NCBI GenBank assembly: GCA_027618625.1
Contig: JAQCER010000177.1
Span: 1-6,954, forward strand
From: Verrucomicrobiota bacterium
GTDB taxonomy: Bacteria; Verrucomicrobiota; Verrucomicrobiia; Verrucomicrobiales; DEV007
Direction of reading: 5' to 3'
DNA length: 6,954 bases
Both the position numbers and the translations under genes were made by a program. The stretch's first letter is position 1; the number at the start of each line of letters is the position of its first letter. Shown in pieces: positions 1-6,228 of the stretch. The notes beneath the pieces are model-generated. The model was not told where the DNA came from. It saw nothing but the letters and a program-made list of their open reading frames with translations, and searched no databases.

Positions 1-1
1 G

Positions 2-331
2 TTACCATCTGAAACGGAAACTCCTCTCGACGGAATCGATCTGCTGCCGGTCGCGATGGGCAAGTCAGCCGTCACGCGGAGCGCGCCGTTGATCTGGGAA
101 TTCGCTGAATACGGCGGCCAAATCGCCATCCGGGATGGCAAATGGAAAGCCGTTCGGCAGGGGATCAAGTCGAAAGAACCAGGCGAATGGGAACTCTACG
201 ATCTCAGCGTTGATCCGAGCGAGAGCAAGGATCTGGCGGCAGCTCACCGGGAGATCGTCGAACGCCTGGCGGCGGCACATTTGCAGACGCGCACCCCAGA
301 GCCGGACTTCCCGCAGCCCCTTTTCGACTAG
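2..331 (+). CDS. Sulfatase (arylsulfatase family), C-terminal part only; 5' end outside the window
   Basis: The frame is open from the left edge and ends with TAG after 109 visible residues. Sulfatases hydrolyse sulfate esters, usually on sulfated polysaccharides, and in this group of bacteria they are mostly exported. The visible part matches the usual sulfatase C-terminus. A segment of the type GIDLLP comes first, the place where the enzyme's target list usually reads 'DG.SLLP'. It is followed by the beta-strand block AIRDGKWKAVR, then WELYDLSVDPSESKDLA, the hallmark 'W.LYDL..DP.E..DLA', and a closing helix before a proline-rich end. The catalytic formylglycine motif CxPSR and the metal-binding aspartates lie upstream and cannot be checked, so activity is unknown. 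The gene converges with the ACT-domain gene, with only 6 bp between the two stop codons. The family call is firm; substrate class cannot be assigned from the tail. Confidence 0.88.
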   Translation, partial: LPSETETPLDGIDLLPVAMGKSAVTRSAPLIWEFAEYGGQIAIRDGKWKAVRQGIKSKEPGEWELYDLSVDPSESKDLAAAHREIVERLAAAHLQTRTPEPDFPQPLFD

Positions 332-337
332 GTCAGG

Positions 338-799
338 TCAGCGAGTGATGTCGCTTTGGGTAAGAATCCGGAACCCGTTCGAGCGCAGCACACTCATGCC
401 GAAGTCACTGTCTTCAAGATGGAGGGCGAGAGCCGCCTTGCCTTCCGGGCGGGAGAGCAGCGGATACACAAAATGGATGTTCGTCTCAGCGGTCAGCAGA
501 GTGGACAAGCATTTGCTCAAATCGTGAGCACCGTAATCGAGTTCAACCACGACCACGTCACATCCGCCGAACGGAATCCCCCGCTCCATGAAAAGCGTGT
601 TCACCGTATCAGGATCGGTCACCAACATCCTGACGACCGTAACGTCAACCGAGTCCTGTACGCTCAGCGCAACTACCTGAACGTGCGCATCATTCAACAG
701 CCGCACCAGCCCCAGCAGGGTGCCTGCGCGATTGTGAAGGAATACGGAAAATTGTCTTACTGGTTCTCCGCCTAAGGCTGCATCGGTGTCCATGTCCAT
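338..799 (-). CDS. Tandem ACT-domain protein (orphan amino-acid-binding regulator)
   Basis: This 153-residue protein appears to consist of two ACT domains and nothing else. ACT 1 spans about residues 16-83. It opens with a first strand QFSVFLHNRAGTL, in which the N-R-A-G-T-L turn is the classic ligand-binding loop before the first helix, and continues with VVALSVQDSVDVTVVRMLVTD. ACT 2 covers about 83-150 and begins VVVVELDYGAHDLSKCLSTL. ACT domains bind small ligands, typically amino acids, and regulate enzymes such as acetolactate synthase or aspartokinase. No catalytic domain is fused here, so a stand-alone regulatory or sensing role is inferred. The ATG at 799 was chosen; an in-frame ATG six bases downstream (793) is equally possible, and neither has a strong Shine-Dalgarno sequence. 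It lies 76 bp downstream of the metallophosphoesterase on the same strand. No signal peptide is visible, so it is cytoplasmic. Confidence 0.85.
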   Translation of the reverse strand: MDMDTDAALGGEPVRQFSVFLHNRAGTLLGLVRLLNDAHVQVVALSVQDSVDVTVVRMLVTDPDTVNTLFMERGIPFGGCDVVVVELDYGAHDLSKCLSTLLTAETNIHFVYPLLSRPEGKAALALHLEDSDFGMSVLRSNGFRILTQSDITR

Positions 800-839
800 A
801 TCAGGACTTATGCATCCGTTTTAAGGAAATTCTCAAGTG

Positions 840-880
840 AAAAAGCTCCTGGCACGAGGATCAGCAGTAGCAGTGCTACT
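840..880 (-). terminator. Possible weak intrinsic terminator after the metallophosphoesterase gene
   Basis: On the minus strand the 3' end of the phosphoesterase gene contains a perfect 6-bp inverted repeat, AGTAGC/GCTACT with a 3-base loop (866-880), that includes the stop codon. It is followed by a shorter 4-bp stem, TCCT/AGGA, and then five T residues (the A run at 840-844 on the plus strand). The arrangement resembles a rho-independent terminator, but the stem next to the T run is short and the stronger stem is about 20 bases away. It may only attenuate transcription into the ACT gene. Confidence 0.25.
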
Positions 881-1793
881 CCGAAGTCGTCAGCGGCAAA
901 TTGCTGAACACACCCTTCTGGACGCCTCGCACAAACTCGCCCGATCGGTTCCTTTTGATCGCATGCACCGTCATCCTGCCATCTGCGATCTCAACCGTCC
1001 GGGCATTGAGGAGCAAAAAGAATGCTCCCGTGTTGATGACATTGAGGCCACCGCTCTTCCAGATTCCTGGAAAATGCGTGTGGCCCATGATGAAAAATTT
1101 GGCATGCGGTCGGTATTCTGCGACGAAATCGCGTGCGTCTTCAGGAGAATTGATCCACGTCCGGATTACCGAAAGCGGACGGCTTGGAGGCCAGGCCTCC
1201 TCAGCAACTGTCAGCGCTTTAGAAATCAGCGACCGTCCGAGCTGCGGCTGATAGACGGTCGTGGCGTGGCACGATTTGCGGGTCAATTCGAAACGTTGCT
1301 CGATGGTCTGCTCGGAATCCTCAAATTCCTGCCACAGCCCATCGATCGTCTGCGCGGTCTTTCCAGCGTTTCGGCTCCATGGCGAGATATACTTCAAAAT
1401 TGCATGCCCATGAGAAACGAACACGTCTCCCTGGCACAAATCGACCCATGAGTGCTCCCATGAATCCGGATCGTGATTTCCGCTCAGATAAACCGCCTCC
1501 GCTCCCACACTTCGGCACAGAGCATCCAGTTCGCCTAGCATGTCGTGCCCCTTTTCGTAAAATGCCGGGCACCGCTCTTCGAACGTATCTCCATTAAAGA
1601 TCACGGTGTCCGCTCCTTCGATCAAAGGGGCAAGCTGCTCCACATCTTCAATCATCGTGCCAGAGTGGCCCAGGTGAAGATCTGAGAGCACTCTCACGGT
1701 TCCGGTCATCGGTGCCACCGCATTCGATACGGATTTACACGCTCCCCGAAACGGGACGCGGGATTCTTCGATTGAAATCGGCATTCCACTCAC
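876..1793 (-). CDS. Calcineurin-like metallophosphoesterase, LpxH-like
   Basis: The dinuclear-metal phosphoesterase motifs occur in order: D-x-H in LSDLHLGH (D38, H40), G-D in FNGDTFEE (D69), G-N-H-D in SGNHDPD (N106, H107, D108), H in VSHGHAIL (128-130) and G-H-T-H in MGHTHFPG (238-240). All metal ligands expected for the family are present, so the enzyme should be active. The DLHLGH and GNHD pattern resembles UDP-2,3-diacylglucosamine hydrolase (LpxH) and related YbbF-type proteins. At 305 residues it is longer than the roughly 240 of LpxH, with about 110 residues between the SHGH and GHTH motifs, so the lipid A substrate is not assured and no symbol is given. The longest frame starts at GTG 1793. 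ATG at 1784, or ATG at 1709 just before the first strand and preceded by GGTGG, are plausible alternatives. It is the first gene of a minus-strand pair with the ACT gene and divergent from the transglutaminase-like gene. Confidence 0.87.
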   Translation of the reverse strand: MSGMPISIEESRVPFRGACKSVSNAVAPMTGTVRVLSDLHLGHSGTMIEDVEQLAPLIEGADTVIFNGDTFEERCPAFYEKGHDMLGELDALCRSVGAEAVYLSGNHDPDSWEHSWVDLCQGDVFVSHGHAILKYISPWSRNAGKTAQTIDGLWQEFEDSEQTIEQRFELTRKSCHATTVYQPQLGRSLISKALTVAEEAWPPSRPLSVIRTWINSPEDARDFVAEYRPHAKFFIMGHTHFPGIWKSGGLNVINTGAFFLLLNARTVEIADGRMTVHAIKRNRSGEFVRGVQKGVFSNLPLTTSE

Positions 1794-1839
1794 GTTCGAA
1801 TATACCTTACGGTGCGACCATGCGCAATCGATCGTGTGG

Positions 1840-1863
1840 TTTGACGTGTTTGACGTGTTTGAC
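1840..1863. repeat. 9-bp tandem repeat (TTTGACGTG, about 2.7 copies) in a divergent intergenic region
   Basis: TTTGACGTG occurs twice in perfect tandem and is followed by a third partial copy, TTTGAC. It sits in the 123-bp gap between two divergently transcribed genes, where promoters for both should lie. Each copy contains TTGAC, close to a -35 hexamer, and the last one reads TTGACA. No convincing -10 hexamer stands at 16-18 bp from it. It could be a regulator binding site or a slippage product; the sequence alone does not decide. Confidence 0.55.
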
Positions 1864-1916
1864 AGCTCGTTAGCACTTGAATTGGGCGCCCAGCGCTGAC
1901 ATGCTCGAGCCTGTCA

Positions 1917-2978
1917 ATGCAGCCATCCTCTCACGTTTCGACTCTCAAAATAGCGCTAGTCGTCAGTCTGACGTTCTTTCAGCTCGGTAGTGACGCCCGA
2001 GCTCAGCGGCGTATCGAAAAGGGCCGAACTATCGGCCACGAGTGCCTGGAGCGGGAATTTCTGGCTGCAGGGAAAAATGGTGCAGCTGCAAGACAAGCTG
2101 CGGCGCTTTTGGACAGCATCATCGCGGATGTGGCCAGCCGCCTGCCGGCCCGGATCAATTCGGCGGATCCGAGACAGGCGCGTCAGTGCTTCAATACGAT
2201 CGAAGAAGTTCTGGCCGCACGCCGATTCTGTGTTGCCATTCCGACTGCGACGCTGATGGATACGATGCTGCCTTCACCGGCGCCCTCCACTCGGAACCAG
2301 ATCACCAAGGCCCGGCGCGATGCAATCGCGAGCGCACCCGGCGCTCCGTGTCACCGGATGGATTGCGACACCGGATCCCTGGTTTTCGCCTCGATCGGCG
2401 AGGCGCTCGATCTCCCCATCGTCGTTGTTGAAGCGCCTGGGCACAAGTTTGTCCGCTGGAACTTGGCAGGACGGCAACGGATCAACTGGGACACCAATGC
2501 TGCTCGCGAATATACTGACAGCGACTTCCGCCGTGGACGCACGATCACCTACAAAACCACCATATCACCCGCGGAAGAAAGCGCGGGCAAATTCCTCACC
2601 GGCCTGTCGCGCGAGGACGTCCTCTCCTACCACAGCAATGTCGTCGCCGGAATCCTGGAGCAGCGCGGGCAGTACACTGCTGCGGAGAAGGAGTATCTTC
2701 GAGCACTGGAGAAGCGTAAGCACGATTCGTTGGCTGCAAACAATCTTGCGTGGCTGTATCTCGATCAGCCCACTCTGCGCACGCCAGCCAACGTCCGCAC
2801 CGCTTTGGAACTGGCCGAACGCGCAGTGTCCATCCTGCCGAGAACCCGTGATTATCTCGACACGCTCGCCCGTGCCTACGCCGCCAACGGACAGTTCGAA
2901 AACGCCGTTGCGACCGAGACGCGCGGCCACAACAATCGCAGCCGCATCCGCCAGTACCGCGCGAGAATAGCGCATTGA
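1917..2978 (+). CDS. Exported transglutaminase-like protein with C-terminal TPR repeats
   Basis: The 353-residue product begins with a typical Sec signal peptide: a K at 11, a hydrophobic core over about residues 12-23, and a likely cut after ARA (27-29). Residues about 90-200 look like a transglutaminase-like (cysteine protease fold) domain related to the SirB1/Transglut_core2 group. There is a cysteine at the start of a helix in MDCDTGSLVFASIGEAL (C150), a histidine in APGHKFVRW (H176) and an aspartate in INWDTN (D192), in the order and spacing of a C-H-D triad. From about residue 238 onward the protein has helical TPR motifs, for example Q-R-G-Q-Y-T-A-A-E-K-E-Y near 250, N-N-L-A-W-L-Y near 276, and a last repeat around 310-340 with D-T-L-A-R-A-Y-A-A-N-G. 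The role is probably a periplasmic peptide- or peptidoglycan-related hydrolase or scaffold; the substrate is unknown. ATG 1917 is the start that gives the signal peptide. No clear Shine-Dalgarno is visible. Confidence 0.82.
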   Translation: MQPSSHVSTLKIALVVSLTFFQLGSDARAQRRIEKGRTIGHECLEREFLAAGKNGAAARQAAALLDSIIADVASRLPARINSADPRQARQCFNTIEEVLAARRFCVAIPTATLMDTMLPSPAPSTRNQITKARRDAIASAPGAPCHRMDCDTGSLVFASIGEALDLPIVVVEAPGHKFVRWNLAGRQRINWDTNAAREYTDSDFRRGRTITYKTTISPAEESAGKFLTGLSREDVLSYHSNVVAGILEQRGQYTAAEKEYLRALEKRKHDSLAANNLAWLYLDQPTLRTPANVRTALELAERAVSILPRTRDYLDTLARAYAANGQFENAVATETRGHNNRSRIRQYRARIAH

Positions 2979-2981
2979 ACT

Positions 2982-3011
2982 TTGCCGTTGCCGTTCCCAT
3001 TTCCATTCCCA
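2982..3011. repeat. Degenerate hexamer repeat TT-N-CC-R, five units
   Basis: Directly after the TGA of the transglutaminase-like gene come five back-to-back hexamers: TTGCCG, TTGCCG, TTCCCA, TTTCCA, TTCCCA. In the plus frame used by the sulfatase remnant they read as alternating proline and Leu/Phe, which is not a sulfatase sequence. The repeat marks the boundary where the sulfatase N-terminus has been lost, and probably arose by replication slippage. Confidence 0.6.
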
Positions 3012-3376
3012 ACCAGCTCGCTTTGTTCACCCAGCCGAGCATCGATCCTGAATTACCAGTTCATGCACCGCCATCGTCCGTGGCCCGATGAGAATGTCGG
3101 CCGTGTCCTCGATCGACTTCACTGGCCATTCGTGGCGACCGCTACAAATACATCTACTACCATGGGATTTGGGACAAAAACGGCTTTTACGACCTGGCGA
3201 CCGATCCGCATGAACGGCACAATCTGATCAATCTGATCGACGTTCCGGCCTTTCAGGAGCAGATCACCCAGTGGAAGGAGCAGCTTTCCCGCGAACTCGA
3301 TGCCTCCCGTGGCCTGACCATGCCCCTGCTTGAGCCAAAGGGCGAGCCATTTCACGATCGCAAGCTGCAGCCGTAG
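3012..3376 (+). pseudogene. Decayed sulfatase gene: signature, a central block and the C-terminus remain
   Basis: Three separate sulfatase blocks survive close together. Block 1 (3012-3050) encodes TSSLCSPSRASIL, the catalytic signature C-x-P-S-R in which the cysteine (codon 3024-3026) becomes formylglycine. Block 2 (about 3054-3113, same frame) ends in DENVGRVLD, a well conserved segment that normally lies roughly two hundred residues after the signature. Block 3 (about 3116-3376) is in a different frame and reads AIRGDRYKYIYYHGIWDKNG, then FYDLATDPHERHNLIN, and runs to TAG. This is a complete sulfatase C-terminus, normally some 150-200 residues beyond block 2. The N-terminus, both intervening regions and a common frame are missing, so no active enzyme can be made. 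The tail differs clearly from the sulfatase at the left edge (RYKYIYY against KWKAVRQ), so it is not a simple copy of that gene. The block identities are seen directly; the sizes of the losses are estimated from the family. Confidence 0.83.
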
Positions 3377-3439
3377 ATCGGTGCAGACTTTCACTTCCAG
3401 CGTGCATCCTCTCGCTAGCTGGAGTAACTCATCGTCAGA

Positions 3440-4288
3440 ATGAACGACGAAAGACCCATCGGTATCATCGGGCTGGGAATCATTGGCACCTGTGTTGCGC
3501 AACGCCTGCGCAGTACAGATCGGCTGGTGTATGTCTGGAGCCGACGCCCAAGAGCAGTGCCTAACTTTCTGGCATCGCCAGCAGAGATCGCCCGGCACGC
3601 CCGCATTTTGCAGATCTTCGTGACGGATGGTGATGCCGCTCTGGAGGTCATCAATGGCATGCTTGAGTGCCTCGGGCCCGAACACGTAGTGGTCAATAGC
3701 TCGACGATCTCGCCGGAGGACACGATGAAGATTGCGGACAAAGTCGAGGCAACGGGTGCGGCATTTCTGGATGCACCGTTCACTGGCAGCAAGGAAGCAG
3801 CGGAAGCGGGGCAATTGGTTTACTTTGTCGGCGGCAGCCATGCAGCGCTCAAGCGGGCGCGACCGGTCCTCGAACTTTCATCCAAAGTAGTTCTGCCAGT
3901 CGGCGACTGTGGCGATGCAACCGCGATCAAGCTGGCCACCAACATCATGGCTGCCACCGCACTCCAGGGGCTCTCGGAAGCGCTGGGATTGTGTGTGGCG
4001 ATGGATGTTGCTCCAGATAAATTGGCGAAAGCCCTGGAACACCACGGTGTTTCGTCGCCCTTGATCCAGCTGAAGCTGCCACAGATCATCGACACCGACT
4101 TTGCCCCGCGCTTCACTCTGGCAAACATGCTGAAGGACACCGAAATGGCCATTTCTCTAGCAAAAAGTTTTAAGATTGAATTCCCTGCCCTCGCAGCAAC
4201 GGCAGCGCAAATGCGTAAAATCGCAGCTAAAGGCGACAACGCGCAGCGTGATTTTGCCGTAATTGCCTCCGAGTATTTCAAATCATGA
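3440..4288 (+). CDS. Beta-hydroxyacid dehydrogenase, glyoxylate/succinic semialdehyde reductase type
   Basis: The 282-residue protein has the normal length for the 3-hydroxyisobutyrate/6-phosphogluconate dehydrogenase superfamily. The N-terminal Rossmann fold shows G-x-G-x-x-G in IIGLGIIGT (G11, G13, G16). The substrate loop is DAPFTGSKEAAEAGQL (111-126); its G-S-K-x-x-A-E-x-G form resembles glyoxylate/succinic semialdehyde reductases (GLYR) more than 3-hydroxyisobutyrate dehydrogenase, where GG replaces GSK. The catalytic lysine is K164 in DATAIKLATN, with the usual N168 four residues on. SRRP after the second strand (34-37) places arginines where the 2'-phosphate of NADPH is held, so NADPH use is inferred. 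It would reduce small aldehydes such as glyoxylate or succinic semialdehyde in the cytoplasm; the exact substrate is unproven. Its stop overlaps the next start (ATGA), indicating translational coupling to the YgfZ-like gene. A GGAG lies 15 bases before the start, too far for a good ribosome site. Confidence 0.88.
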   Translation: MNDERPIGIIGLGIIGTCVAQRLRSTDRLVYVWSRRPRAVPNFLASPAEIARHARILQIFVTDGDAALEVINGMLECLGPEHVVVNSSTISPEDTMKIADKVEATGAAFLDAPFTGSKEAAEAGQLVYFVGGSHAALKRARPVLELSSKVVLPVGDCGDATAIKLATNIMAATALQGLSEALGLCVAMDVAPDKLAKALEHHGVSSPLIQLKLPQIIDTDFAPRFTLANMLKDTEMAISLAKSFKIEFPALAATAAQMRKIAAKGDNAQRDFAVIASEYFKS

Positions 4289-5277
4289 ACGACCTTTCCG
4301 AGCCTGAATTTTCAGCGGATTCCGTCACAAGGATCCTGACTGATGGCGGTGCCATTGACTTGTCAGAACGCGCCAAGTTTCGCCTCACCGGTGGGGACCG
4401 CGCCCGTTATCTCAGTGGGCAGATGACCCAGGCAGTGACCGCCGCCAGCCACTCCAAGACCGCCTACGCCTGCGTCACCAATCACAAGGGGAAGCTGGAG
4501 GGCGATCTGTTCTTCACCAGCACAGGCCCGACAGATACACCGGAGGGGTTCCTCATCGATATAGTGCCGGAGCTGCGGGAATCTTTGTTTGCCAGGCTCG
4601 ACCGCTACATCATCGCTGATGATGCTGAACTGACTGACGTAACCCCGGACTGGCACTTGATCCACATCATCGGCGGACGACTTCTGGCCGACGAGTTTTC
4701 CCCGCGAGCGTGCGATCGCTATGGCATCCCAGGCACCGACTACTGGATTCCCGCAACCATCGATGTCCGCGGGCTGCTGACCAATATTCCCATCATCGAC
4801 CGCAAAGCGCTTGATGTGGTACGGATCATGAACGGAATTTCACAATGGGGCAGCGAACTTAGCCCCGACATTTTGCCTCCTGAGGCGAAGCTTGAAGCCC
4901 GTGCCATCAGCTACACGAAAGGCTGTTACATCGGCCAGGAAGTCATCAGCCGCATCCGCAGCGTCGGCCGGGTCAATCGGACGCTGGAGCGGATCGAAAG
5001 CATGACCGGCACGCGGCTGGCACCCGGGATGATCCTTGCCACGGATGAGGGCAAACAGGTCGGGCAGATTACCAGCGCCGCTTTCCACCCAGCCCATGCG
5101 GATGGCCCTCGCTGGATTGGTCTGGCGTTCATCCGCAGAGGTGCTTCAGATCCCGGAACACGTTTGACAGCCAGCGACTCCGGTTGCCCTTCTACTTCCC
5201 CTCCTTCCGATGCGGATCAGATTATGCTTTCATCCACGGTCGAAGTGAGGAACACTGCCGACCATCAACAACCGTGA
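4285..5277 (+). CDS. ygfZ: YgfZ/CAF17-like folate-binding protein (Fe-S cluster maintenance)
   Basis: The family signature K-G-C-Y-x-G-Q-E is present as KGCYIGQEVISR (residues 212-223, with the conserved cysteine at 214). The rest follows the GcvT-like fold: an N-terminal domain with FRLTGGDRARYLSGQMTQ (about 32-49) and TNHKGKLEGDLFF, a central region with LDVVRIMNGISQWGSEL and LPPEA, and a C-terminal barrel with LAPGMIL and GQITSAAFHP. YgfZ proteins bind tetrahydrofolate and help assemble or repair certain iron-sulfur enzymes such as the radical-SAM enzyme MiaB; unlike GcvT they are not part of glycine cleavage. The last 45 or so residues include a Ser/Pro-rich stretch (SGCPSTSPPSD) not typical of the core and probably disordered. 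It starts on the ATGA overlap with the dehydrogenase gene and ends 13 bp before the isomerase gene. The family assignment is strong; the symbol follows the E. coli family member. Confidence 0.9.
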   Translation: MNDLSEPEFSADSVTRILTDGGAIDLSERAKFRLTGGDRARYLSGQMTQAVTAASHSKTAYACVTNHKGKLEGDLFFTSTGPTDTPEGFLIDIVPELRESLFARLDRYIIADDAELTDVTPDWHLIHIIGGRLLADEFSPRACDRYGIPGTDYWIPATIDVRGLLTNIPIIDRKALDVVRIMNGISQWGSELSPDILPPEAKLEARAISYTKGCYIGQEVISRIRSVGRVNRTLERIESMTGTRLAPGMILATDEGKQVGQITSAAFHPAHADGPRWIGLAFIRRGASDPGTRLTASDSGCPSTSPPSDADQIMLSSTVEVRNTADHQQP

Positions 5278-5290
5278 ACACTCTCGACAC

Positions 5291-6111
5291 ATGAAGAAAT
5301 TTTGGGAAATCCCACTCATTCTAGCCAGCTGCCTCTGCCTTTGCCAATGTAGCTCTTTGCCTGCTGGCAAAGAGAAGAAAGTCGCTGGTTGGGATGATAT
5401 CGAAACCGTTGGCGATGCCGAGTCGGGCAGCTTTGGCTCTCCATCGACGGCGAGCCCTGTCGACGGTCGACCGCCCACGGATGTAACAGTGGATGAACGC
5501 CTGGATGCCGCTGTCATGATCGTCAACGTTGATGGCGAAAAGCGGACGATGGTCATTGATTTGAATTCAGCGGCAGCTCCACAGACCGTTCTCAATTTCA
5601 AGCGCAACGTCGCCCGTGGATTCTACGATGGCCTCGCCTTCCATCGGGTGATCCCCAACTACATTGTTCAGACTGGAGACCCCTTGACCCGCGACGAAAC
5701 GAATCGCAGCAATTGGGCACTGGTGGCCCCGGCTATACTGTCCCCGCAGAGCCTGGATCACCACACGTGAAGGGTGCCGTAGCCATGGCGAGATTGAACG
5801 ATTCGATGAACCCGAATCGCGAATCAAGTGGTAGCCAATTCTACATTTGCCTCCGATCGCTTTCCAAACTCGATGGCGACTACACAGTCTTTGGCAACGT
5901 AACTCAAGGACTCGACGTTCTCACTGCTTTGTCCAAAGTGAAGACCGACGAGGACGATATCCCAACTCAGAGAATCGTCGTTGAAACGATGAAACTGGTG
6001 AGCAGCAAGTCCAAGTTCGTGCGCGAAAGCGCAACGAAGAAAAGGCCTGCAAGCAGCAAGCCGGAGAAAGAAAAAGGCGGATTCGAAAAATTGGTTGAGC
6101 GATTCTGGTAA
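5291..6111 (+). pseudogene. Exported cyclophilin-type peptidyl-prolyl isomerase, split by a one-base frameshift
   Basis: Two frames together give one full cyclophilin. Codons from 5291 read a short export signal (LASC at 11-14 or LCQC at 17-20 could be a lipobox), a linker of about 50 residues, then the catalytic FHRVIPNYIVQTGDP (R119, Q127) up to NRSNW (W142). The same frame then stops at 5770 after 17 unrelated residues. The expected GTGGPGYTVPAEPGS continues in the -1 frame from 5716, followed by GAVAMARL, SGSQFYI (Q183 and F184 when joined), LDGDYTVFGNV and a lysine-rich tail ending FEKLVERFW at TAA 6111. One missing G in the TGGG run at 5714-5717 explains the shift; restored, the protein is 273 residues. 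If real, the mutation removes the C-terminal half of the active site. A sequencing or assembly error is an equal possibility. The family folds proteins by proline isomerisation, here in the periplasm or at the membrane. It lies 13 bp after the YgfZ-like gene, probably in one operon. Confidence 0.87.
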
Positions 6112-6217
6112 CCGAGAGACGCAGGCTGTCGGATCTGGCGGAAGGTCTGCATTGGTTTCCATGTGCTGTGGTGCTGTGGCTGAGAACTTGACGGCAGCCG
6201 TTCCGTGCGAAACAGTC

Positions 6218-6223
6218 GGAGGA
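6218..6223 (+). promoter_or_regulatory. Strong Shine-Dalgarno site GGAGGA
   Basis: GGAGG ends 6 bases before the ATG at 6229. It is the only near-consensus ribosome binding site clearly visible in the window, and it fixes the start of the last gene. Confidence 0.75.
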
Positions 6224-6228
6224 AATTC

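Noticed and set aside
356..775. A 139-codon plus-strand frame opposite the ACT gene
   Set aside because: It has no recognisable domain, while the minus strand shows a clear ACT fold with conserved motifs over the same bases.
2982..3227. An 81-codon plus-strand reading frame starting at TTG as a small gene
   Set aside because: Its middle part is sulfatase sequence (CSPSRASIL, DENVGRVLD), its first ten residues come from a hexamer repeat and its last part reads the sulfatase tail out of frame. It is a by-product of the decayed gene.
3119..3841. A 240-codon minus-strand frame crossing the sulfatase remnant and the dehydrogenase start
   Set aside because: It is antisense to strong Rossmann-fold motifs, has no family features and spans two unrelated regions.
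5711..5717. Programmed -1 ribosomal frameshift in the cyclophilin gene
   Set aside because: The heptamer AATTGGG does not fit the X-XXY-YYZ slippery pattern, no clear stem-loop follows, and cyclophilins are not known to use frameshifting. A lost base or sequencing error explains it better.
6163..6178. Two tandem copies of GTGCTGTG in the gap before the last gene
   Set aside because: Two short copies are easily produced by chance, and nothing around them suggests a function.
6188..6216. Sigma-70 promoter before the last gene (TTGACG and AACAGT, 17-bp spacing)
   Set aside because: The -10 hexamer matches only three of six consensus bases, too weak to report as a feature.
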